A stretch of DNA of 7,251 nt from JBBRFH01 sp038224615 (GTDB lineage Bacteria; Planctomycetota; Phycisphaerae; Tepidisphaerales; Tepidisphaeraceae). A model generated the notes under the pieces. It worked only from the letters and a program-made list of their open reading frames with translations, made no database searches and had not been told where the DNA came from. Location: assembly GCA_038224615.1 (NCBI GenBank), contig JBBRFH010000176.1, positions 1 to 7,251 on the forward strand. The letters run 5' to 3'. A program made the position numbers and the translations under genes. This document shows positions 1 to 5,562 of this stretch, piece by piece; positions within the stretch are counted from its first letter, which is position 1; each line of letters starts with the position of its first letter.

Positions 1-865
1 GGGTGATGAAGCAGTTGGGGAGCTTCCACAGTGCATGGCCGGGCGGGAGCGGCTCGGGGCTGGTGACGTCGAGATAGGCGTACTTCAGCTTGCCGTCGCG
101 CAGCGCTGATGTCATTGCGTCCTGATCGTTCGTATCGCCACGGCCGATGTTGAGGTAGATCGCGTCGGGAGATATTTTTGCGAAGCGGGCAGCGCTGAAG
201 AAGTTCGCCGTTGAGTCCGACAGAGGCAGGACGTTGACGATGATCTGCGCCGTCGGCAGGTGGGCGTCGAGTTCGCTGATCGGCAGCGTGCGCACATTTT
301 CATCCCCTCGCACGCAGCGGCGGAAGGCGATCATGTCGAGGCGGTAGGGCGTCAGCAGTTCGACCAGTCGCTTGGCGATCGCGCCGTAGCCGACCATCAA
401 CGTCTTCTGGCCGTCGAGAAGGAACGACTGCGCCCGGTGCTTCATCCAATCCCATTTTGCCGCATGCTGGTCGTCACGAATCTGCGGCAATGCGCGGGAG
501 AGCGACGTCAACATCGCGGCGGCGTGCTGGGCGCATGGTTCGTCGTACAGGCTTGAGGCGTTGCAGAACGCGATCCCCTTGGCGCGGAGTCCGTCGAGAA
601 TCTCCGGCCGGTCGTAACGGGTGTAGCCGGCGCTGGTGAGCTGGACGTATTTGAGCCGCGTCGATTCCAGCATGTCGTCGGGGTGCGGCTGGCCAAAAAT
701 GACGTCCGCCTCCAGCGCCGCCGGATCGCGCGAGCCGGCGGCGAGGTTCGACTTGCTGCCGCCGCTGGCGATGACGAGCCGGTGCGAAGCCAGCCGGTCA
801 CGGAGCGCGGCAAGGTAAACGGCGTCGAATCCGTGGTTGGTCCAGATGGTGAGCGGCTGAGACAT
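1..865 (-). CDS. D-isomer-specific 2-hydroxyacid dehydrogenase family protein (3' end beyond window)
   Basis: NAD(P)-dependent oxidoreductase of the D-2-hydroxyacid dehydrogenase family (phosphoglycerate, glyoxylate/hydroxypyruvate and D-lactate dehydrogenases), cytosolic; the substrate cannot be assigned. The frame is open for 288 codons from the ATG at 865-863 and runs off base 1. The Rossmann nucleotide loop is VGYGAIAKR (G159, G161, A164), so the third glycine of GxGxxG is alanine. The catalytic Arg lies in NIGRGD (R242) and the catalytic Glu in DVTSPEPLP (E271). The catalytic His of the usual 'TPH' motif would be residue 290, just past the edge: the last codon read is the Thr and the next begins with C. 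Roughly 25-45 residues are missing if the length is typical. No clear Shine-Dalgarno precedes the ATG; an in-frame GTG lies nine codons upstream. A weak promoter-like pair, TTGCAG (903-898) and GATAAC (880-875) with a 17-base spacer, would give a nearly leaderless mRNA. Divergent from the secA cluster, so probably unrelated to it. Confidence 0.9.
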   Translation of the reverse strand, partial: MSQPLTIWTNHGFDAVYLAALRDRLASHRLVIASGGSKSNLAAGSRDPAALEADVIFGQPHPDDMLESTRLKYVQLTSAGYTRYDRPEILDGLRAKGIAFCNASSLYDEPCAQHAAAMLTSLSRALPQIRDDQHAAKWDWMKHRAQSFLLDGQKTLMVGYGAIAKRLVELLTPYRLDMIAFRRCVRGDENVRTLPISELDAHLPTAQIIVNVLPLSDSTANFFSAARFAKISPDAIYLNIGRGDTNDQDAMTSALRDGKLKYAYLDVTSPEPLPPGHALWKLPNCFIT

Positions 866-949
866 ATCATCGCTGTTATCGGGTGTCGCCACCGGCGCTG
901 CAACCCAACGGGCACCCTCCTGCGGCGATTGATCGGAAGGGACTGCACC

Positions 950-978
950 TTGACGGCTTCGCCAACCACGTCAATACT
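950..978 (+). promoter_or_regulatory. Possible promoter and inverted-repeat operator upstream of the small ORF-secA unit
   Basis: TTGACG (950-955) is followed after exactly 17 bases by AATACT (973-978, four of six matches to the -10 consensus). An alternative -10, GATAAT, lies at 980-985 but with a 24-base spacer. Transcription would start about 985-992, just before the ATG at 996, which argues against the TTG at 978 as start codon. The same -35 is the left half of a perfect 6-base inverted repeat, TTGACG-N13-CGTCAA (950-955 and 969-974), which could be an operator or a coincidental pair of -35-like boxes. The rest of the 866-995 intergenic region shows no other structure I can support. Prediction from consensus only; promoter rules for this phylum are poorly defined. 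Confidence 0.3.
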
Positions 979-995
979 TGATAATCTACCCAACG

Positions 996-1292
996 ATGCC
1001 CGGCCGGATTCTGATCATGCTCGTGGTGATGGCGACGGTGATTGCCTCGCGGCAACCCGCGTTCGGCATCCTCGCGCCTGAACAGCAGACGGTGCAGCAG
1101 ACGCGTTCGGGGTGGATTGATCGCCTGAGCGTCGGGCTTACCCGCTCGATCACACGGATGGCGATGCTGCAGCGCGTGACGCTCCAGCAGCCCTCGCCGC
1201 GACTGGCGTTCTCGTCGGAGTACTCGACCCAGGCCGCCGTGCCTGAGTTGCCCGATCCCTTCCGCTTCTGCCTCCCGCCACCGACCTGCTGA
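996..1292 (+). CDS. Small exported protein of unknown family upstream of secA (SecM-like position)
   Basis: 98 aa, not recognised as any named family. The N-terminus looks like a Sec signal peptide: R4, then a hydrophobic core at residues 5-17 (ILIMLVVMATVIA), then a possible cleavage site A-F-G at 22-24. Residues 38-65 hold spaced arginines and hydrophobics that could form an amphipathic helix. The C-terminus is proline-rich with P83, P86, P88 and a Pro-Pro-Pro run at 94-96, ending Thr-Cys. Third codon positions are strongly G/C, as in the neighbouring genes, which supports real coding. A TTG at 978 would add six residues but overlaps the predicted -10. There is no clear Shine-Dalgarno. The stop is 96 bases before the secA ATG, and no promoter or terminator with a T-tract is evident between them, so co-transcription is likely. 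An exported short peptide just upstream of secA recalls SecM, but no SecM arrest motif is visible. It could equally be an ordinary small periplasmic protein. Confidence 0.62.
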   Translation: MPGRILIMLVVMATVIASRQPAFGILAPEQQTVQQTRSGWIDRLSVGLTRSITRMAMLQRVTLQQPSPRLAFSSEYSTQAAVPELPDPFRFCLPPPTC

Positions 1293-1304
1293 GCCTGTTT
1301 TTGT

Positions 1305-1362
1305 ACTGTGGGCATCCTGCCTACAGCGTTTCTCAGCAGACTGTGGGCAAGATGCCCACAGT
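1305..1362. repeat. Pair of inverted REP-like palindromes in the secA leader
   Basis: Two 21-base palindromes lie back to back. The first (1306-1326) is CTGTGGGCA-tcc-TGCCTACAG, a 9-bp stem with one G-T position. The second (1341-1361) is CTGTGGGCA-aga-TGCCCACAG, a perfect 9-bp stem with a 3-base loop, extended by the A1340-T1362 pair. The second unit is the reverse complement of the first with two mismatches in 21 bases, so the pair also forms a larger inverted repeat around a 14-base spacer. This head-to-head geometry is that of REP/BIME elements. Neither hairpin is followed by a T-tract on either strand, so an intrinsic terminator is unlikely. Located between the stop of the small ORF and the secA start, it would be transcribed into the secA leader. 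Whether other copies exist in the genome cannot be seen here. Confidence 0.75.
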
Positions 1363-1378
1363 TCCCAAACATCCAATT

Positions 1379-1382
1379 GGAA
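1379..1382 (+). promoter_or_regulatory. Weak Shine-Dalgarno of secA
   Basis: GGAA six bases before the ATG at 1389. Together with the family N-terminus it fixes the secA start at 1389 rather than at the in-frame GTG at 1308. The bases TTCC at 1362-1365, directly after the second hairpin, could pair with this GGAA (extendable to TTCC(C)AA/TTGGAA with one bulge), which might limit access; that pairing is an inference. Confidence 0.5.
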
Positions 1383-1388
1383 AAACCT

Positions 1389-4300
1389 ATGTTCGGCAGC
1401 ACCCTGACCAAAATTTTCGGCAGTCGGAACGACCGGCTCATCAAGCGTTACCGCAAGATCGCCGCCCAGATCAACGAACTCGAATCGAGTATCACGCCCC
1501 TCACCGACCAGCAGCTTCGCGATCGCACGCAGGCGCTTCGCGAGGGTCTGATTCATAAGAAGCTCCGCATCGACGACGTGATGAGCGAGGCGATGGCGAT
1601 CATTCGTGAGTCGATGGACCGCAATATCGGCATCCGCAACATCTTCAGCCCGGAAAACGACTTCAATCCCGAGCAACTCAAAGGCGACGAAGCGTTCGAC
1701 GCCTTTGCCGCGATCGAGGACAAGCTGATCCAGGGCACTGCCACCTGGACGACGGTGGAGATCGCGCCGGTCCTCTACAGCGCGGTAAAGGCGTTGTACC
1801 CCGACTCACGCCCGCCGTTCCGGGCGCGGTGTTTTGACGTGCAGATGATCGGCGGGATTGTCCTGTATGAAGGCAAGATCGCGGAGATGGCGACAGGCGA
1901 AGGCAAGACGTTCGTCGCGCCCCTGGCTTGTTTCCTGCGCTCGCTGCAGGGCCTGAAGTGTCACGTCGTGACGGTGAACGATTACCTTGTCCGCCGCGAC
2001 GCAATGTGGATCAAGCCGGCGTTCGACGCGCTGGGCTTGTCGGTGGGCTTCATCCAGGCGGACATGGATCCAGGTGGTGAAGGCCGCAAGCGGCAGTACG
2101 ACTGCGACGTCACCTACGGCACAAACAGCGAGTTCGGCTTCGATTACCTGCGCGACAACATGAAGCCGTCGGCCGACCAGCAGGTGCAGGGGCCGCTCGA
2201 TTTCGCGATCGTGGACGAGGTCGATTCGATCCTGATCGACGAGGCCCGCACACCGCTGATCATTTCCGGTTCGGCCGAGGACGATCCGAAGAAGTATGCC
2301 GCTTCAGACTCCGTAGCCCGCAAGATCATCGAGCTGCACAAGCCGTACGGTGAGATCGAGCGCGAGTGCGAAAACTGGAAGCGGGCGATCAAAGCCGCCC
2401 AAGGCGACATCGACAAAGCCGAAAGCAAAGAGGCTCGCGTCGCCGCCGAGGCACGCGTCGTCGAGGCCGAAAAAAAGCTGGAGGAGACCGACGCCCGCAA
2501 GGAAGGCCTCACGCCTTACTACGAAGTCGAACTCGACCGCAAGAGCGTCCATCTCACGCATGAGGGCATCGCCGCGGCGCAGGACGAGGCGGGCGTCGGC
2601 AGCTTCTACGTGGGCGACAACATCGAATGGCCGCACATGATGGAGCAGGCGATGCGCGCCCATGTCGTGTACGAACGCGACAAGGACTACGTCGTCGAGC
2701 GCGGCACCGGTCCGCGCAGCACCGGCGATCTCGAGGTCGTGATCGTCGACGAGTACACCGGCCGAAAGAGGGTCGGGCGGCAGTGGAGCGACGGACTGCA
2801 CCAGGCGGTCGAAGCGAAGGAGCGCGTCCGCGTCAAGGAAGAGACGCAGACGCTCGCCACCATCACGCTGCAGAACTTCTTCAAGCTCTACAAGCACCTC
2901 GCCGGCATGACGGGTACCGCCCAGACCGAGGCCGAGGAGTTCAACAAGATATACAAGCTGGAAGTGGTGACGATTCCGACGAATCGCAACGTCATCCGCC
3001 GCGACAACGACGACCGCGTCTATCGCACCGAGCAGGAGAAGTGGGAGTCGGTGATCGAGGAGATCAAGCTCTTCTCCGATGCCGGGCGTCCCGTTCTGGT
3101 CGGCACCACCAGCGTCGAAAAGAGCGAGCGACTAAGCCGCGCGCTGACGCAGAAATACGGGATCAAGCACGAGGTGCTAAACGCCAAACAGCACGAGCGC
3201 GAGGCGAACATCGTCGCCGTCGCCGGTCAGACGCACGTCAACGCGCACAGCGAAACCGTCGGCAACGTCACCATCGCCACCAACATGGCCGGCCGCGGCA
3301 CGGACATCAAGCTCGCGCCGCCGGCGTGGTTTGACGTCGATAAGAATGGCGAAGCGTGGACGCTCACCCAGCGCGGAACGGGAAAGGTTTTCGAGATCGC
3401 GCCCGACAACCCGCAGGTTCCCGTCTACGGCCTGGATACCGATCCGAAGACTGCCGGCGGGCTGCATGTGATCGGCACCGAGCGTCACACCAGCCGCCGA
3501 ATCGACAACCAATTGCGCGGCCGTTCGGGTCGGCAGGGCGACCCGGGCTCATCGCGATTCTACTGCTCGCTGCAGGACGATCTGCTCAAGATGTTCATGG
3601 GCGACTGGACCATCAACGTCTTCAAGAAAATCGGCATGGAGTACGGCGAGGCGATCGAAAGCAAGATGCTCAGCAAGGGCATCATGCGCGCCCAGAAGAA
3701 GGTCGAGGAACGCAACTTCCTCGCCCGCAAAAATCTGCTCGACTACGACGAGGTGATGGATACGCAGCGCCTGAGCTTCTACGGCATGCGGCAACAGGTG
3801 CTCGAAGGCCGGCAGATCGAGGCGGTGATCTGGGACATGATCGGCGAATCGATCAAGGACGCGGTGAACAAGTACGTCACGCAGGACTACGTCGCCGCGA
3901 ACCTCGCCGAGTGGGCGCGAACAAACTTTGAAGTCAACATCGATCCGGAAGAGCTGCGCGGCGTTCGGCGCTACGCGGACGTCGAAGACTACATTAAGAA
4001 TCAGGCGAAGCTCGAGATCGAGACGACGATCTCGCAGACCCTCGGCGAGTACCTCGGCGAAAGCCCGGAAGACCCGAAGGAGTGGGACGTCAAGAGCATC
4101 GAGAAGCTTGCCGAGCGGCAGTATCACACGAAACTGCCGGCGAGCGCGATTCGACGCATGGACGCGCAGCAACTCGAGGACTCGCTGAAGGAAGGCGCTC
4201 TGGCGTTCATCGACGCGCAGGACGTCGGCGGTGTCCGGCCGTATCTCGAACCGAACTACGCCGCCGACGCGCTGGTGCGCTGGGCGAAGGAGAAATTCGA

Positions 4301-5342
4301 CATCGTTGTCCGCGTCGAGGAGATGATGCTCGACACCCACCGCGGCATCTTCAAGCCCGCGCCGGAGATCGTGGAGTTCATCAGCAGCCGCGCCCGCGAG
4401 GCCTACAAACGCCGCGAGATCGAGTACCCGGTCGATCACGTCCTTGGCATGGTCGGCAGCGCCGAGGTCGAGAAGATCGATAATCCCTACTCCGCCGACT
4501 ACCTGCGGCAGTGGACGCGCTACAAGTACGGCGTCGAAGCCGAGCTTGAACATTTCACTCAGACGCCTGTCCGCGAGATTCGCGGTGAGCTTGTCAGCCA
4601 CCAGGAACGATTCCTCATCGGCGGCCAGCTCGCCAAGGACGTCGACGCGATTCTCTCCAGTGCCTCCGACCTGGCGTCGATCGCCACGGCGTACAACGAG
4701 CGTTTCGGCCAGCGCGTCACAGCGCGCGATCTGGATCCCGCGACGGCCGAGAGCCGCAAGGGGGCGCGCGAGGCGGACACCGACCACAGCGGCACCGTCA
4801 CCACACGCGACATTCTCCTGCGTCGCGCCCGCACACTGCTGCGCGAGGAACTGACCCGGCTTGAGCAGTACGTGCTGATCAGCATTTTCGACCAGGCATG
4901 GAAGGACCATCTCTATGCCATGGACGTGCTCAAAGGCGGCATCGGCCTGCAGGGTTACGCGGAGAAAGACCCGCGCGTGGCGTACAAGCGCGAGGGGTAC
5001 AAATTCTTCGACCAGATGATGCAGAGCATCCGCGACAAGGTGACCGACCTGATCTTCCGCGTCCGCGTCGAGGGCAAGGAGATCACCACCAAGAGCGCGT
5101 ACAAGGAGACCAGCGCCCAGCACCAGGTGAGCGACAACTACGGCGTCGCCGACAACGCGCGGGAAACCGCGGCGGTGCTCGGTGACGAAGGCCCGGTTGC
5201 CGGAGCCGCCACCCCGGAAGGTGGAGAAGGCGGGGGCGTGACCAGAACGATCGTCCGCGACACGCCGAAGGTCGGCCGCAATGACCCGTGCCCGTGCGGG
5301 TCGGGAAAGAAGTACAAGAACTGCCATGGCGCGGCGGCATGA
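1389..5342 (+). CDS. secA: Preprotein translocase ATPase SecA, expanded form (1317 aa)
   Basis: Motor ATPase that drives unfolded preproteins through the SecYEG channel at the cytoplasmic membrane. The N-terminus (FGSRNDRLIKRY) is typical. Nucleotide-binding domain 1 has Walker A MATGEGKT (167-174), TVNDYL, and Walker B DEVD (276-279). The preprotein-cross-linking domain lies about 285-455 and ends near DEYTGR (454). Nucleotide-binding domain 2 has NMAGRGTD (from 632), GTERHTSRRIDNQ and arginine-finger motif QLRGRSGRQGD (708-718). The scaffold closes with FDQAWKDHL (1167-1175) and KRE, and a Gly-rich linker leads to the zinc/SecB-type tail NDPCPCGSGKKYKNCHG (C1301, C1303, C1312, H1313). E. 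coli SecA has 901 residues. The extra length lies in a charged coiled-coil stretch at 322-372 and, mainly, in an enlarged helical wing at about 834-1166 with internal repeats and an EF-hand-like loop. No frameshift or lost catalytic residue is seen. The in-frame GTG at 1308 would add 27 residues translated from the palindromic repeat and is rejected as start. Probably co-transcribed with the small exported ORF upstream. Confidence 0.97.
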   Translation: MFGSTLTKIFGSRNDRLIKRYRKIAAQINELESSITPLTDQQLRDRTQALREGLIHKKLRIDDVMSEAMAIIRESMDRNIGIRNIFSPENDFNPEQLKGDEAFDAFAAIEDKLIQGTATWTTVEIAPVLYSAVKALYPDSRPPFRARCFDVQMIGGIVLYEGKIAEMATGEGKTFVAPLACFLRSLQGLKCHVVTVNDYLVRRDAMWIKPAFDALGLSVGFIQADMDPGGEGRKRQYDCDVTYGTNSEFGFDYLRDNMKPSADQQVQGPLDFAIVDEVDSILIDEARTPLIISGSAEDDPKKYAASDSVARKIIELHKPYGEIERECENWKRAIKAAQGDIDKAESKEARVAAEARVVEAEKKLEETDARKEGLTPYYEVELDRKSVHLTHEGIAAAQDEAGVGSFYVGDNIEWPHMMEQAMRAHVVYERDKDYVVERGTGPRSTGDLEVVIVDEYTGRKRVGRQWSDGLHQAVEAKERVRVKEETQTLATITLQNFFKLYKHLAGMTGTAQTEAEEFNKIYKLEVVTIPTNRNVIRRDNDDRVYRTEQEKWESVIEEIKLFSDAGRPVLVGTTSVEKSERLSRALTQKYGIKHEVLNAKQHEREANIVAVAGQTHVNAHSETVGNVTIATNMAGRGTDIKLAPPAWFDVDKNGEAWTLTQRGTGKVFEIAPDNPQVPVYGLDTDPKTAGGLHVIGTERHTSRRIDNQLRGRSGRQGDPGSSRFYCSLQDDLLKMFMGDWTINVFKKIGMEYGEAIESKMLSKGIMRAQKKVEERNFLARKNLLDYDEVMDTQRLSFYGMRQQVLEGRQIEAVIWDMIGESIKDAVNKYVTQDYVAANLAEWARTNFEVNIDPEELRGVRRYADVEDYIKNQAKLEIETTISQTLGEYLGESPEDPKEWDVKSIEKLAERQYHTKLPASAIRRMDAQQLEDSLKEGALAFIDAQDVGGVRPYLEPNYAADALVRWAKEKFDIVVRVEEMMLDTHRGIFKPAPEIVEFISSRAREAYKRREIEYPVDHVLGMVGSAEVEKIDNPYSADYLRQWTRYKYGVEAELEHFTQTPVREIRGELVSHQERFLIGGQLAKDVDAILSSASDLASIATAYNERFGQRVTARDLDPATAESRKGAREADTDHSGTVTTRDILLRRARTLLREELTRLEQYVLISIFDQAWKDHLYAMDVLKGGIGLQGYAEKDPRVAYKREGYKFFDQMMQSIRDKVTDLIFRVRVEGKEITTKSAYKETSAQHQVSDNYGVADNARETAAVLGDEGPVAGAATPEGGEGGGVTRTIVRDTPKVGRNDPCPCGSGKKYKNCHGAAA
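2352..2504 (+). other. secA: Charged coiled-coil insertion in the SecA cross-linking domain
   Basis: SecA residues 322-372 are almost entirely Glu, Lys, Arg, Ala and Asp with heptad-like spacing (for example EARVVEAEKKLEETDARKEG). They lie between the Walker B strand and the conserved beta strands (YYEVELDRKSVHLTHEG) of the preprotein-cross-linking domain. In E. coli the matching linker is shorter and less charged. Probably a helical hairpin projecting from the domain; its function is unknown. Confidence 0.6.
3888..4739 (+). repeat. secA: Tandem wing-like repeats inside SecA (four copies plus one degenerate)
   Basis: Protein-level repeats, not DNA-level. Copies 1, 3 and 4 share [Y]-x2-A/D-x-L-x2-W-x4-[F/Y]-x-V: Y834..W842..F847, Y957..W965..F970, Y1034..W1042..Y1047. 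Copy 2 is diverged (W899..L907..Y912). A weak fifth lies at 1098-1115 with F1106. The aromatic anchors are 65, 58, 77 and 59 residues apart. In at least the first four copies the strand is followed by a charged helix (for example EIVEFISSRAREAYKRREIEY in copy 3, written here only as its position 987-1007). The unit resembles the single wing element of E. coli SecA (LQERLKNDFDLDLPIAEWL and the helix after it). Inference: the helical wing grew by internal duplication. Unit borders are approximate. Confidence 0.6.
4776..4811 (+). other. secA: EF-hand-like calcium-binding loop in SecA
   Basis: Residues 1130-1141 read DTDHSGTVTTRD and fit the canonical 12-residue EF-hand loop: Asp at 1 and 3, Ser at 5, Gly at 6, a hydrophobic residue (Val) at 8, and an acidic residue (Asp) at 12. 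A possible entering helix (1116-1129) and a clear exiting helix (1141-1160, RDILLRRARTLL and on) flank it. It sits between the last wing repeat and the conserved FDQAWKDHL scaffold segment. Calcium binding is an inference from pattern; a single short match can be fortuitous. Confidence 0.45.
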
Positions 5343-5379
5343 ACGGCGACGGCTTTTTGAGGTGTGACTGCGACCGTAC

Positions 5380-5406
5380 CCGATCGCCGCGCGGCAGCGG
5401 CGACGG
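5380..5406 (+). terminator. GC-rich hairpin after secA, possible terminator
   Basis: TCGCCGC (5384-5390) pairs with GCGGCGA (5397-5403) around a 6-base loop. The stem continues as CCG (5380-5382) with CGG (5404-5406) past a bulged A5383. It starts 37 bases after the secA stop. No T-tract follows, so if it ends transcription it is not a classical intrinsic terminator. The remaining spacer (5343-5562) shows nothing else I can support except the ribosome binding site at its end. Confidence 0.3.
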
Positions 5407-5550
5407 TGATGGCGTGCGGGCGTAATTCGCTCTCAAGTGATGAAGCACCTGCCAACCTGCGAAGCAGATGGACTGGCGCTGGGCACGCGCGCGTTTGAAA
5501 ACGTTACGTCGATCGCAGAAGATTGCTTGCCTTACAACCACCAAGTCCAA

Positions 5551-5556
5551 GGGAGG
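5551..5556 (+). promoter_or_regulatory. Strong Shine-Dalgarno of the DUF3352-like gene
   Basis: GGGAGG six bases before the ATG at 5563, the best ribosome binding site in the window. It settles the start of the downstream gene and contrasts with the weak site before secA. Confidence 0.8.
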
Positions 5557-5562
5557 CTCGCC

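Noticed and set aside
508..993. 161-codon minus-strand frame overlapping the dehydrogenase start
   Set aside because: Out of frame with the dehydrogenase, whose motifs (GYGAIA, NIGRGD, SPEP) read cleanly in the other frame; the product is Ser/Arg/Pro-rich shadow sequence.
1306..1361. Hairpins as intrinsic terminator of the small ORF
   Set aside because: No T-tract follows either hairpin on the plus strand; the run of T lies upstream (1298-1302), and on the minus strand the stem is followed by A residues.
1306..1361. CRISPR array
   Set aside because: Only two units, in inverted orientation, with a 14-base spacer and no cas genes nearby.
876..1676. 266-codon minus-strand frame spanning the intergenic region, small ORF and secA start
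   Set aside because: Runs across the palindromes and the real secA start; the product is Arg/His-rich without motifs.
3888..4739. Frameshift or gene fusion as the cause of the long SecA
   Set aside because: The frame is continuous, codon use is uniform, and the scaffold segment and zinc tail resume normally after the enlarged wing, so it is an insertion or expansion within one gene.
3549..5327. 592-codon open frame antisense to secA
   Set aside because: It mirrors the secA codon structure (GC-rich third positions suppress antisense stops), gives an Arg/Leu/Val-rich low-complexity product with no family resemblance, and overlaps an unmistakable gene.
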